This document shows, piece by piece, positions 1 through 12,764 of a DNA stretch of 64,000 bases. The position numbers and the translations under genes were made by a program. This stretch comes from Amaurobius ferox. Its lineage: Eukaryota; Arthropoda; Arachnida; Araneae; Amaurobiidae. The first letter of the stretch is position 1. The number at the start of each line of letters is the position of its first letter. The notes below the pieces were generated by a model. The model was not told where the DNA came from, did not search any database, and was given only the letters and a program-made list of their open reading frames with translations. The DNA lies in assembly GCA_951213105.1 (NCBI GenBank), contig OX578140.1:121871485-121935484 (forward strand), in the 5' to 3' direction.

Positions 1-1105
1 TACTACATTGATTTATTATATTTGAAAACTTAAACCTTCATTGAAAAAAATGAACTTCATTCAAATGACGGCATTGAAATATAAATTTGCGTGGTTTAAA
101 TATCTCTAAAATGCAATACATTCCACGGAAATATTTTTAAAACTATCATAATACTACGATAATTTATTATAGTTGAAAACTTCATCGAAAACAACTGAAA
201 TAAATTCAAATGACGTCATGGAAAAAATAACACGCCTGGATCTCTCTATAAAAGCAGGATTTCATTCATTTCATTCATCACAATACTATAATAATTTATT
301 TTATTTAAAAATTAAGGCCATGGAGCTAGAATTCATAAACTCTATTCTTAAAACTTCATCGAAAAAAATCGTCCTTCTGTTTATAAAATCAATTAATATT
401 TCATTCATATCAGCCATGCAGACTCCATGGACTGAATTATTTTGTGTTAAAGAAATACAGTAATTCTAATACAACTCATTCTACATATTTTGCTGTTTAC
501 ATTTTACATAGGTGAAAAATAGGCTTAGTTGTAGAAATAATCAAATTTGAATGAGAATTTAAACTCAAATATATTGTCATTGTGTTGTTTTAGTATGTAG
601 ATGCACATAATTTAAGCAAAAATAAAGTAGTTTTAGGACGGATGCAACACTCAATATGAATTAAAAAGAACTTTAAACAAGAAAGATCAATCATGCATAA
701 GCATTGATTATGAAACACTTTCCAACTGAAATGTAATTTCATTTAAAAATTTCTAAAATGTGATTCATTCAGTGGTAATATCTTTTACATTATCACAGTA
801 CTACAGTAATTTATTATACTTAAATATTTAAAACTGTATCGAAATATAAATCATCTGATTCTTTATGCAAAATCAATGAATATTTCATTCATATAACTTG
901 TATTTCAGACTCCAGAGCTAAATAATTTTGTGTGAAAAAAATTCAGCAATTCTTATGTAATTCATCTTACAATCGCTTGAGATATTTGCATTCTGCATAT
1001 GTTAAAATTAGGCTTCCTTGAAGAAATAATAAAAGTTTAGGGATCATTTAAAATCACAACTATTGTAATTGCATAGGCACGGAATTTAGATACACAGATA
1101 ATACA
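1..1105 (+). repeat. Dispersed repeat F1, copy 1, left part
   Basis: This non-coding AT-rich stretch recurs at 24980-26262 and 34850-35972. Shared landmarks are ACTTTCCAACTG-type text, TATTTCATTCATAT, and a GAAATA(A)TAA segment after an AGGCTT. Two partial units of roughly 690 bp follow each other here: the unit starting near 685 repeats much of what precedes it. It is interrupted at about 1110 by a DINE-like element, and related sequence resumes after 1966. No protein or terminal signature identifies its class. I saw the three copies directly and do not know the family. Confidence 0.7.
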
Positions 1106-1114
1106 CAGATAATA

Positions 1115-1965
1115 TATATGTGTATGTGTATGTACTCAAAGTATTGGAATCGTGCCGAAGATCGGAACTCGAATTTTCAAAGGATCTACACGTTTTGGGA
1201 CTTCTAGAACACGAAAAAACTACTTTTAGGAAGACGTCTGTGTGTGTAAGGGTGTATCTGTGTATGTTTCTGTGTGTCTGTGTGGATATTACATCCACTC
1301 TAATTGAAAAACTAATGGACCGAATTTCATACAATTTGGTAGGTATGTTTTTTGTGGGAAATCCTGATGTTCATTAGATTATAGTACGATTCGCAATAAA
1401 AGAATCTGCCTTCTTTGCGAAATGGCCGCAGAAATTGCCTTTATCCACTCTAGCTAAAAACTAATGAACCAAATTTAACAAAATTTGGAGTATAATATTT
1501 CAATAACCTACAAGTGATTTATATACCAAATTTAACAAAATTTTGTATATAAATCATTTGTAGGTTATTCTACTACGATTCGGGAAAAAGGAACGGGCTA
1601 TTTTTGCGAAATGGCCAGCAAAAATCGTTATATATAAAAATAAAAGACTACGTGTGCTCAATTATATCAATTAAATTCCTATTTTATATGTGATTTTTGA
1701 CAACAAAAAGAATAAGACTAACCCCATTACTCTAGGACTAGCCGTTCTTGAGATATTCTAGTCTTTTCGCGTTTTCGCTACGCCACCTTTGACAATAAGT
1801 CCAGCTATCAAATGAGAACCAAATTTAAGTTTAACGTGTAAATTCAATGTCATTTAAAATACTTATGTTGTGCAGATAAACTCAAATTATCATTGAATAA
1901 ATAAAGAGAACAAATATGAGTCTGCAGAGAAAGACATGTGCTGTCCACATCAGAATTTTTAACAA
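1115..1965 (-). mobile_element. DINE/HINE-like element, subfamily A, hairpin end lost
   Basis: Read on the minus strand, the element starts TCTGATGTGG at about 1957 with subterminal CTGCAGACTC. It runs through the subfamily-A body seen at 11988, 22138 and 46376. The body text ACTAATGGACCGAATTTCAT recurs in several copies next to a GT-rich tract. The hairpin end that other copies carry is missing here, and the repeat dissolves into TATGTGTATGTG near 1115. A 25-bp inverted repeat inside it (1502-1526 / 1545-1569) is absent from sister copies. The short ORFs inside are not conserved. Confidence 0.75.
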
Positions 1966-2640
1966 TATTACACCAATGATTTATAGAAGTGAACGGGGAT
2001 TATTTTCAGGCCATTTCGAAAAAAATGTATGATCTATATTTAAAGATCCATCAAATTTTTGTCAAATAAAATGTTCAACAAATTTAAGCTGTGTACCAAA
2101 TTTTAACTCTCTAGGACGTAGGAAAGTGCATTTAAAATGCCATCAATTAAATTTATCAAGAAGAGTTATATAAAATTTAAAAAAAATGGAAAATTGTTAT
2201 CTACCAAATTTATTTTAAAATATGAAGGCACTCCCATATGCAAAACGTTTAAACAAATGGAGAGATATTTATTGTATAATATCTCTCTCTTTTCTTCCTG
2301 GAAGATATCCCAAAGTCAGAATTTAATTGAATTTGTTTTTTTCCCTATATTAAATAATTTTTTTAATTAAAAAACTACTTAACATATTTTACTGAATTTT
2401 TTTTTATATATTCTATGGGATAATGTGAATATTTCCTAAAAATTTCGAAGCAATTCGTGAATTTTAAATTTACTTAAAAAATGTTTGAAAAATTAGGTCC
2501 CATAGGGTTCAATGTATTTCATTTTTTCAACCCGGGTTCAATAAAAAACTAATTGGGTGATATTATTTATTTATATTCCCATAGGTCCTACAGACCGTCT
2601 GAACAACATACTAAAATTTCATTTTGATAAACTCATTTTT
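1966..2640 (+). repeat. Dispersed repeat F1, copy 1, right part
   Basis: From about 2370 the sequence matches 25930-26240 and 35650-35960. Shared text includes CTAATTGGGTGATATTATT and TTAGGTCCCATAGGG (changed in the third copy). The stretch 1966-2369 is only loosely matched and may be older unique DNA or a diverged part of F1. All three F1 copies end beside a GACA-type microsatellite, so the microsatellite is probably part of the repeat's terminus. Confidence 0.65.
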
Positions 2641-2661
2641 ACGGCAGTTATCGTGCTAACG

Positions 2662-2703
<42 letters not shown>
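2662..2703 (+). repeat. (GACA)n microsatellite at the end of F1
   Basis: About ten perfect GACA units terminate this F1 copy. The other two F1 copies carry shorter, degraded GACA runs at the same place (26230-26256 and 35956-35970). The tract was therefore carried with the repeat and was expanded or lost afterwards. The following 2704-3165 holds no recognisable gene or repeat apart from AT-rich text. Confidence 0.9.
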
Positions 2704-3165
2704 ATGAAAAAATCATAAACACTTTTCAACTTTGTTGTAAAGTGTTAATAAACCACATATCTCCGGTTGGCCAGGTGCTCTAACTATTTCCATAGAATTT
2801 TCTGATGTACCCTATCTGGGAAAGTGCTTCCTCCTCTTTTGTTTCAATTTAAAATTCTGAAAATTTTCGTGGAACAAACCCACCTCTTAAATATCGGAAA
2901 ATTTTTTGGAAAATAAAGTAATAAAATAAATCATCGAATAAAATAAATTTATTGAAAAATATACCGTTCTTAACAGCAGTGTGATAGCAGAAATAAATTA
3001 GCATTTGCCCTCTAAGGTAAATATTTTATATAAGGTAAATTTGGGTACGTGCGTTTCAGGGGTTGCATCTTCGCCTTGTAAAAGAAAAAAAAATGTCTTT
3101 GAATGGTGTGTTCTCGTGGAGAGAATAAGTATCGTCCGTTATGTTTGAAAATTGCTATGGGTCTT

Positions 3166-6100
3166 TTTGATCAATCTCTTTTCCAATGACGTGGACGGCA
3201 CTCTTGAAGGAATTTGATTCACTTTTTTGAGACAAATCAAAGTAGCGAATGTTACAGATGTTAGTTCTTTGCAAACGACACATTTGCATAGAAAATGTTT
3301 TAAAAGTGGTCAATACAGTTTAGGTCCATTATTTTCATATTTTGTGCCTTTTCTGCTGGATAAAATGCTAGGAAACATGGTTTGAAACTAAGAGTATCTG
3401 GTAATAGTTTTTACTCGAACCCCTTTTCATAACCAACCGGGCCATTTTCATTTGTTGGATTCCCTTCCCATGAAGTAAGAGAAGCCACACTATTGAAGGA
3501 CTTGGATTCACCCGGTCGATGCTAATATAAGTAAGGAAGGTTACAGCTGTTGGTTCTTTATGAACGACTCCGAAAATGCTTTAATAGTGGTAAATAACAG
3601 CTTGAGGTACATCATTTTCGCATTTTTCTGGATAAAATGTTAGGACAGATGGTTCGAAACTAAGAGTATCTGGTAATAGTTTTTACCAGCGCCTCTTTTC
3701 ATAACCGACCGCGCCATTTTCATTGTCGGATTCTCTTCCAATCAAATGAGAGACACTCTTGAAGAACTTGGATTCACCTGGTCGAGGCGAATCCAAGTAA
3801 TGCTGGTTACGGCTGTTGGTTCTTTGTGAACGACTCAGTTGCGTCGTTGCGTAAATGCTTTAAGAATGGAAAATAGCAGATTGAGGTACATTCTTTTCGC
3901 CGCATTTTTCTGGATAAAATGTTAGGAAAGATGGTTCGAAACTATCAGTATCTGGTAATAGGTTTTACCAGCGCCTCTTTTCATAACCGACCGCGCCATT
4001 TTCATTGTCGGATTCTCTTCCAATCAAATGAGAGACACTCTTGAAGAACTTGGATTCACCTGGTCGAGGCGAATCCAAGTAATGCTGGTTACGGCTGTTG
4101 GTTCTTTGTGAACGACTCAGTTGCGTCGTTGCGTAAATGCTTTAAGAATGGAAAATAGCAGATTGAGGTACATTCTTTTCGCCGCATTTTTCTGGATAAA
4201 ATGTTAGGAAAGATGGTTCGAAACTAAGAGTATCTGGTAATAGGTTTTACCAGCGCCTCTTTTCAAACCGACTGCGTCATTTTCATTGTCGGATTCTCTT
4301 CCAATCAAATGAGAGACACTCTTGAAGAACTTGGATTCACCTGGACGAGGCGAATCCAAGTAAGGCTGGTTACGGCTGTTGGTTCTTTGTGAACGACTCA
4401 GTTGCGTCGTTGCGTAAATGCTTTAAGAATGGAAAATAGCAGATTGAGGTACATTCTTTTCGCCGCATTTTTCTGGATAAAATGTTAGGAAAGATGGTTC
4501 GAAACTAAGAGTATCTGGTAATAGGTTTTACCAGCGCCTCTTTTCAAACCGACTGCGTCATTTTCATTGTCGGATTCTCTTCCAATCAAATGAGAGACAC
4601 TCTTGAAGAACTTGGATTCACCTGGACGAGGCGAATCCAAGTAAGGCTGGTTACGGCTGTTGGTTCTTTGTGAACGACTCAGTTGCGTCGTTGCGTAAAT
4701 GCTTTAAGAATGGAAAATAGCAGATTGAGGTACATTCTTTTCGCCGCATTTTTCTGGATAAAATGTTAGGAAAGATGGTTCGAAACTAAGAGTATCTGGT
4801 AATAGGTTTTACCAGCGCCTCTTTTCATAACCGACCGCGCCATTTTCATTGTCGGATTCTCTTCCAATCAAATGAGAGACACTCTTGAAGAACTTGGATT
4901 CACCTGGTCGAGGCGAATCCAAGTAAGGCTGGTTACGGCTGTTGGTTCTTTGTGAACGACTCAGTTGCGTCGTTGCGTAACTGCTTTAAGAATGGAAAAT
5001 AGCAGATTGAGGTACATTCTTTTCGCCGCATTTTTCTGCATAAAATGTTAGGAAAGATGGTTCGAAACTAAGAGTATCTGGTAATAGTTTTTACCAGCGC
5101 CTTTTTTCATAACCGACCGCGCCATTTCCATTGTCGGATTCTCTTCCAATCAAATGAGAGACACTCTTGAAGAACTTGGATTCACCTGGTCGAGGCGAAT
5201 CCAAGTAATGCTGGTTACGGCTGTTGGTTCTTTGTGAACGACTCAGTTGCGTCGTTGCGTAAATGCTTTAAGAATGGAAAATAGCAGATTGAGGTACATT
5301 CTTTTCGCCGCATTTTTCTGGATAAAATGTTAGGAAAGATGGTTCGAAACTATCAGTATCTGGTAATAGGTTTTACCAGCGCCTCTTTTCATAACCGACC
5401 GCGCCATTTTCATTGTCGGATTCTCTTCCAATCAAATGAGAGACACTCTTGAAGAACTTGGATTCACCTGGTCGAGGCGAATCCAAGTAATGCTGGTTAC
5501 GGCTGTTGGTTCTTTGTGAACGACTCAGTTGCGTCGTTGCGTAAATGCTTTAAGAATGGAAAATAGCAGATTGAGGTACATTCTTTTCGCCGCATTTTTC
5601 TGCATAAAATGTTAGGAAAGATGGTTCGAAACTAAGAGTATCTGGTAATAGTTTTTACCAGCGCCTTTTTTCATAACCGACCGCGCCATTTGCATTGTCG
5701 GATTCTCTTCCAATCAAATGAGAGACACTCTTGAAGAACTTGGATTCACCTGGTCGAGGCGAATCCAAGTAAGGCTGGTTACGGCTGTTGGTTCTTTGTG
5801 AACGACTCAGTTGCGTCGTTGCGTAACTGCTTTAAGAATGGAAAATAGCAGATTGAGGTACATTCTTTTCGCCGCATTTTTCTGGATAAAATGTTAGGAA
5901 AGATGGTTCGAAACTATCAGTATCTGGTAATAGGTTTTACCAGCGCCTCTTTTCATAACCGACCGCGCCATTTTCATTGTCGGATTCTCTTCCAATCAAA
6001 TGAGAGACACTCTTGAAGAACTTGGATTCACCTGGTCGAGGCGAATCCAAGTAAGGCTGGTTACGGCTGTTGGTTCTTTGTGAACGACTCAGTTGCGTCG

Positions 6101-8793
6101 TTGCGTAACTGCTTTAAGAATGGAAAATAGCAGATTGAGGTACATTCTTTTCGCCGCATTTTTCTGCATAAAATGTTAGGAAAGATGGTTCGAAACTAAG
6201 AGTATCTGGTAATAGATTTTACCAGCGCCTTTTTTCATAACCGACCGCGCCATTTTCATTGTCGGATTCTCTTCCAATCAAATGAGAGACACTCTTGAAG
6301 AACTTGGATTCACCTGGTCGAAGCGAATCCAAGTAAGGCTGGTTACGGCTGTTGGTTCTTTGTGAACGACTCAGTTGCGTCGTTGCGTAACTGCTTTAAG
6401 AATGGAAAATAGCAGATTGAGGTACATTCTTTTCGCCGCATTTTTCTGCATAAAATGTTAGGAAAGATGGTTCGAAACTAAGAGTATCTGGTAATAGTTT
6501 TTACCAGCGCCTTTTTTCATAACCGACCGCGCCATTTGCATTGTCGGATTCTCTTCCAATCAAATGAGAGACACTCTTGAAGAACTTGGATTCCCCTGGT
6601 CGAGGCGAATCCAAGTAATGCTGGTTACGGCTGTTGGTTCTTTGTGAACGACTCAGTTGCGTCGTTGCGTAACTGCTTTAAGAATGGAAAATAGCAGATT
6701 GAGGTACATTCTTTTCGCCGCATTTTTCTGCATAAAATGTTAGGAAAGATGGTTCGAAACTAAGAGTATCTGGTAATAGTTTTTACCAGCGCCTTTTTTC
6801 ATAACCGACCGCGCCATTTGCATTGTCGGATTCTCTTCCAATCAAATGAGAGACACTCTTGAAGAACTTGGATTCACCTGGTCGAGGCGAATCCAAGTAA
6901 TGCTGGTTACGGCTGTTGGTTCTTTGTGAACGACTCAGTTGCGTCGTTGCGTAAATGCTTTAAGAATGGAAAATAGCAGATTGAGGTACATTCTTTTCGC
7001 CGCATTTTTCTGGATAAAATGTTAGGAAAGATGGTTCGAAACTATCAGTATCTGGTAATAGGTTTTACCAGCGCCTCTTTTCATAACCGACCGCGCCATT
7101 TTCATTGTCGGATTCTCTTCCAATCAAATGAGAGACACTCTTGAAGAACTTGGATTCACCTGGTCGAGGCGAATCCAAGTAATGCTGGTTACGGCTGTTG
7201 GTTCTTTGTGAACGACTCAGTTGCGTCGTTGCGTAAATGCTTTAAGAATGGAAAATAGCAGGTTGAGGTACATTCTTTTCGCCGCATTTTTCTGCATAAA
7301 ATGTTAGGAAAGATGGTTCGAAACTAAGAGTATCTGGTAATAGTTTTTACCAGCGCCTTTTTTCATAACCGACCGCGCCATTTGCATTGTCGGATTCTCT
7401 TCCAATCAAATGAGAGGCACTCTTGAAGAACTTGGATTCACCTGGTCGAGGCGAATCCAAGTAAGGCTGGTTACGGCTGTTGGTTCTTTGTGAACGACTC
7501 AGTTGCGTCGTTGCGTAACTGCTTTAAGAATGGAAAATAGCAGATTGAGGTACATTCTTTTCGCCGCATTTTTCTGGATAAAATGTTAGGAAAGATGGTT
7601 CGAAACTATCAGTATCTGGTAATAGGTTTTACCAGCGCCTCTTTTCATAACCGACCGCGCCATTTTCATTGTCGGATTCTCTTCCAATCAAATGAGAGAC
7701 ACTCTTGAAGAACTTGGATTCACCTGGTCGAGGCGAATCCAAGTAAGGCTGGTTACGGCTGTTGGTTCTTTGTGAACGACTCAGTTGCGTCGTTGCGTAA
7801 ATGCTTTAAGAATGGAAAATAGCAGATTGAGGTACATTCTTTTCGCCGCATTTTTCTGGATAAAATGTTAGGAAAGATGGTTCGAAACTAAGAGTATCTG
7901 GTAATAGGTTTTACCAGCGCCTCTTTTCATAACCGACCGCGCCATTTTCATTGTCGGATTCTCTTCCAATCAAATGAGAGACACTCTTGAAGAACTTGGA
8001 TTCACCTGGTCGAGGCGAATCCAAGTAAAGCTGGTTACGGCTGTTGGTTCTTTGTGAACGACTCAGTTGCGTCGTTGCGTAACTGCTTTAAGAATGGAAA
8101 ATAGCAGATTGAGGTACATTCTTTTCGCCGCATTTTTCTGCATAAAATGTTAGGAAAGATGGTTCGAAACTAAGAGTATCTGGTAATAGTTTTTACCAGC
8201 GCCTTTTTTCATAACCGACCGCGCCATTTGCATTGTCGGATTCTCTTCCAATCAAATGAGAGACACTCTTGAAGAACTTGGATTCACCTGGTCGAGGCGA
8301 ATCCAAGTAATGCTGGTTACGGCTGTTGGTTCTTTGTGAACGACTCAGTTGCGTCGTTGCGTAAATGCTTTAAGAATGGAAAATAGCAGATTGAGGTACA
8401 TTCTTTTCGCCGCATTTTTCTGGATAAAATGTTAGGAAAGATGGTTCGAAACTAAGAGTATCTGGTAATAGGTTTTACCAGCGCCTCTTTTCAAACCGAC
8501 TGCGCCATTTTCATTGTCGGATTCTCTTCCAATCAAATGAGAGACACTCTTGAAGAACTTGGATTCACCTGGACGAGGCGAATCCAAGTAAGGCTGGTTA
8601 CGGCTGTTGGTTCTTTGTGAACGACTCAGTTGCGTCGTAAATGCTTTAAGAATGGAAAATAACAGATTGAGGTCCATTCATTTCGCATCTTGCTGGACAA
8701 AATGTTAGGAAAGGTGGTTTGAAACTAAGATTATATAGTAATAGTTTTTACTCGCGCCCCTTTTATAACCGACCGGGCTATTTTCATTGTCGG
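3166..8793. repeat. Satellite array, about twenty 282-bp monomers
   Basis: The motif GAAACTA after GGTTC recurs at 3656, 3938, 4220, 4501, 4782, 5064, 5346, 5628, 5910, 6192, 6474, 6756, 7038, 7320, 7602, 7884, 8166 and 8448. Steps are 281 or 282 bp, with diverged edge copies at 3384 and 8721 (272-273 bp steps). Core monomers are nearly identical; the two left edge units and the last right one are clearly older. Each core monomer holds two perfect hairpins: CTTGGATTC / GAATCCAAG with a 13-nt loop (for example 4893-4923), and CTGGTAA / TTACCAG with a 6-nt loop (4796-4815). There is no long ORF through the array. Function is unknown. Confidence 0.95.
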
Positions 8794-9242
8794 ACCAGGT
8801 CTCTGAGTTCTAGCCCACGCAATCTCTGTACCGAGATAAAATTAATCGAATAGAAATCATAAACTGATTTCTCAAGATATATGAATGAACTTTCTTAATT
8901 CATTTCAAAATTAATATCTCTGTTTTAATTGCTTTTCTCACTGGACTTGTGTAAAATGAAATAATGAATTAATAAAAATAATGAAAATGTTAGGGTAATC
9001 GAAAAGCGCATATGAAATTATGATACATCAATGTAATGTCATCATGACTCTAAAAATAATACATAATTACGACACGATGTATGCTGATGTCATAGCGGCT
9101 CACACAGAGATATGTGGAATGCATAGGCAGTATAGGAACGGGGAAGGTGAAGCAAGCATGATTTTGTCCCAGGGGTAGAATTTCTGATAGTGAAAGCAAT
9201 TGAGAAGCAACGAATTCAATACTTTAGCATTGAATTTCATAT

Positions 9243-9320
9243 TAAAAAATTGATATGGGCAACACATGACTTTCTCTACATAATGAAATGAATATAATTC
9301 TTCCACAGTGAAATAATGAC
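9243..9320 (+). repeat. Fragment of a DINE/HINE-like 5' end
   Basis: The text GGGCAACACATGACTTTC followed by CATAATGAAATG matches the start of the subfamily-B elements at 44283 and 44371, with a few substitutions. Only about 80 bp of the terminus is present. The surrounding 8794-9600 is otherwise AT-rich sequence with no feature I can name. Confidence 0.55.
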
Positions 9321-9607
9321 ATACAAGATGCAAAGCGGTTGAAACTGCGTTAGTATCTCAAATATATGAGCTTCAACAAACACAATATTTCCCTTATAAA
9401 TTATTCTATGTATGTAGGAAGAGTAAAGAAAGCGCTAAAAGTCTGAAATTTTGTTAATATTCTGAATATGTATGTTTCAATATACACAATTTCGTTTTGT
9501 GCTTCAGTATTATGGTACATTAAGAATTATGTAATATAACTATATCAAGTGAATATAACGATTTAATTTACACAAAAATTATTGGGAATTTTTTAGTGTA
9601 TTACCAT

Positions 9608-9924
9608 TACATACGTACCGTTGTTGTTGTTGAAACCCAGACCGTCCGACCTACCAGAAAGGTGTCAGGTAACTGTTTGGACTGTCGCGAAGTGCCACCC
9701 AATTTAGACCGGAACCCAGTGAAGGAGGCATCCACAGGGACCGTACCCTCCTTCCCCTACCACCAACCTCTCGGAAGGACTTTCGGACCCACATGTTTAA
9801 CGTGATCGTACTCCGCATGAACACGGCGGCAGTTTTGGCAGCGGCTGGAATCGAACCCGGGCCTACCGAGTGCAACTCCAGCGCGCTAACCAATGGGCTA
9901 CCGCGCCCCCTACATACGTACCGT
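9608..9924 (-). mobile_element. tRNA-headed SINE with 14-bp target-site duplication
   Basis: The element body is 9622-9910, read on the minus strand, flanked by a perfect 14-bp direct repeat TACATACGTACCGT (9608-9621 and 9911-9924). The head contains an A box TAGCCCATTGG and a perfect B box GGTTCGATTCC, as expected of a tRNA-derived RNA polymerase III promoter. The tail is a short (CAA)n run just inside the lower-coordinate duplication. A sister copy lies at 32178-32458 and a fragment at 47385-47505. The intact duplication implies a fairly recent insertion by a LINE's machinery. Confidence 0.92.
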
Positions 9925-10190
9925 ATAAGAAATGCAATAATAATTACAATATTGCAACAAAAATTCTTAGTGATTATAAGATGTTTTCCTCATAACATAT
10001 ATTTCAAAAGATTATTAAATCAAATTCACAAGTTTTGATTTACTATCACAATGAAATATTCTAAAAATAGGCATTGTAATCCCGGAATTAACAATTTTTA
10101 AATCTCGGGATTCTGTGCGATTGAAAAATTCAATTGAAATAGATTTGAATAGAATTCTAATTTACACTTATGAATGCTATGTTATACATT

Positions 10191-11120
10191 TTTACTTTCC
10201 TTATATACATAATGTATAAGGAAAGTATTGTGACAGGGTCGAAAATTCGAATTCGAGTTTTCGACGGGAGAGCACGTTTCAAGCATCCCTGATCATGAAT
10301 CAAACATTTTTTTAAGTGATGTCTCTCTCTCTGTGTGTGTGTGTGTGTGTGTCAGTGAGTCTGTGGCGACGATAACTGACGAACGAATGGACCGATTCGA
10401 ACGAAATTTGGTACAAAAATCACAATTCGTAAACACTGGATGCCTATTTGTTTTTATTCGCAGTCGAATGTTCAGAACCTACCTAAATTTTCGAGTGAAA
10501 TTTTGAAAAAATCGTCAAAAAATCAAAACAGCTAATAAAGTTACGCAAATAGACCTTTCTCATGTAATTTTTCATTAGAAAACGATTGACATAAATTTTA
10601 GAACGCTAACACGAACAGTTCTCGAGATATTGCACATTTTTAAAAAAAATTATCAAAAAGTTAAATAAAATAAAAAAAATATTTCCTATTGAGAAACATG
10701 TTCACTTTTCATATGTAATACCATGCGATAAATTTGGTGACATCATTCTCGTGGATCTAGCTCGTTCCATTTATGAAAAAAAGATACTTTGAGTAATACT
10801 TTTATATTTGAAAACCAATAGTTATTTATCTGCTGTAAGAATAACTTATTTCTTCGTCCAAACGCTTAGCGAGATTTTGGCGATGAATTTGGCGGAGCGG
10901 CGCCAACGTGGTGACATTTTAAATTGTTGCCAAATTAAATAAAATCTTGCTAATTTGATAAAAATGACGCTAAATGAATGAAAATGACGAGTAATTGAAG
11001 AAAATTCAATATCTTAGAAAGAATATAAGTATCTACTGTATGAATAACATTTTTTAAACTGTAAAAGTAGTAAATTCATTGCATTATATAAGGAAAGTCA
11101 TGTGTTGTCCACATCAGATT
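10191..11120 (-). mobile_element. DINE/HINE-like element, subfamily B, full length
   Basis: The hairpin end is at 10194-10226: ACTTTCCTTATA and its exact complement around a 9-nt loop. A (GT)n tract follows at about 10335-10352. The opposite end carries TATAAGGAAAGTCATG, then a small CATGTG...CCACATC hairpin finishing TCAGA at 11118. Inside are the CGCCAA-rich stretch and a run of about 20-bp degenerate units (10920-11010). This arrangement resembles DINE-1/Helentron non-autonomous elements: subterminal inverted repeats, an internal microsatellite and a terminal stem-loop. No protein is encoded. Confidence 0.82.
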
Positions 11121-11987
11121 TTTTTGAATTATTATTAAATATATACGGTAGTTACCAATTTTATTGCTCGTTAACAAATTAATTAAAATGTGTTTTCGTA
11201 AATTCGTACTATTGCATATAATGTTGTAATTGATTTTCATGCACATAAAAATATCGACACAAGTATAAAAACAAAATTGTGAACACATATTATTGTATAA
11301 AATTTAAAATTTGTGAATTAAAGTTTTATTCCAGTATAATCATAATACGTTATGTATAAAAAATACACATAAAACTCGATTTTCTCAAACAATACTATTT
11401 TTTAAGGATAATCAATAATCTAAATTTTGAAATACAAAGAATTATAAAAAATAGCAGTGAATAATTCAATGCAGAATGCAAAATAGAAAATAGTTATTGA
11501 TATATTTAATTTCTAATTAAGCGTCAACGAATGTAATACGTTTTCAAGTATACATTCGTGCTGCGTTTTGAACAATGGTACGAAATGAACTGCCAGTGCA
11601 GTTTATCTATCTGCTAGTTATGCTGAAAAGCACTAATAAGCCCGAAACCGGTCCACTGATGGTGGTATTGCTACTCTGGAAATGTGATTTCAAACTTCGG
11701 AAACTACCCCTACTATGAAAAGTCAGATGCATATACAGCTTTCAGAGAATCACGTGACAAAAGCAAAAACCGACTTGGTGGCTATTTATTTGTTCATTAA
11801 TGATGAAAAAATTAATTTCTCATCACTTACAAATTTAAATTCTAATTTCAGAGTACTAAATTTTAAAAACAGTATTAAAAATACTAAAAAGTATCTGTAG
11901 GTTACTACAACAGGTAATTTTTATTACAGAAAAAATTATATATTATTAAAAGGTACAATAAAATGCAAAAACATTTTTCATTTTTAC
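11121..11987. other. Unassigned AT-rich spacer
   Basis: I see no gene here. A short phrase at about 11630-11670 (CCCGAAACCGGTC) resembles hammerhead-bearing retroelement text, but it lacks an intact core and a possible stem II. The 61-codon open frame at 11715-11900 shows no recognisable motif. Confidence 0.5.
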
Positions 11988-12764
11988 ATTTTTACTTTCC
12001 CTGCAATACATGGTAATGTACAGGGAAAGTATTGGAATCATGTCGAAAATCGCAACTCGAGTTTTCGATGGATCTACACGTTTCGAGACCTCTAGAAAAC
12101 GAAAAAACTATTTTTAGCGTCACGTCTGTGTGTATGTGTTTGCGTGACTGTGTGTCTGTCTGTCTGTGCAGATATTGTATCCACTCTAATTAAAAACTAA
12201 TGGACCGAATTTCATAAAATTTGGTAGGTAAGTCACTTGTGGGCGAATCTGGTACTGATTAGTTTTGGGTATGATTCGGAGTAAAAAAAAAAACCCCGCC
12301 TTTTTTTTTGCGAAATGGCCCGCAAAAACTTGTATCCACTCTAGCTGAAAATTTAATGAACTGAATTTCACAAAATTCGGCAGATAAGTCACTTATGGAA
12401 TACCCTGGTGCTGATTAGATTTTCGTATGATACGGAAAAAATAACCTGCCTTTTTTTGCAAAATGGAGCGCAAAAATCGCCAAAATCTAAAATAAAAACT
12501 ACGTATGCTCAAATATATTCATTAAATACTTGTTTAATACGTAATTTTTAACGAAGAAAAGAATAAGACCAACCCCATTACACTAGGATTAGCCGTTCAC
12601 GAGATATTTTAGTTTTTTCGTATTTTCTCTATGCCACCTTTGAAAATAAGTCCAGTTATCAAATGAGAACGAAAATTGAATTAAAAGTGAATTAAATTTA
12701 ATTAAAATAAAGAGAACGTGAATATAAGTCTGCAGGGAAAGTCATGTGCTGCCCACATCAGGTT
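11988..12764 (-). mobile_element. DINE/HINE-like element, subfamily A, full length
   Basis: The hairpin end starts at about 11994: ACTTTCCCTG and its complement CAGGGAAAGT flank TACAT...ATGTA, which forms an inner stem. A GT/CTGT-rich tract follows at 12125-12165. The opposite end reads CTGCAGGGAAAGTCATG, then GCTGCCCACATCAG. The body has two tandem half-units, each with the phrase GCGAAATGGCC/GCAAAATGGAG and CCACTCTA upstream of an ACTAATG or TTTAATG. It is non-coding. Confidence 0.82.

Noticed and set aside
4775..4790. GGTTCGAAAC in each satellite monomer as a polymerase III B box
   Set aside because: It fits the B box only in part, and no A box lies at a suitable distance upstream.
8432..8677. 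81-codon minus-strand frame in the satellite
   Set aside because: It occurs only because an edge monomer differs slightly; neighbouring monomers do not keep it.
3166..8793. CRISPR array or coding tandem repeat
   Set aside because: Units are 282 bp with no spacers and no open frame across units. This is a eukaryotic satellite.
11620..11680. Hammerhead-like phrase CCCGAAACCGGTC
   Set aside because: The core reads CTAATAA instead of CTGANGA, only four bases remain for stem II, and stem I does not pair. I do not call a ribozyme.
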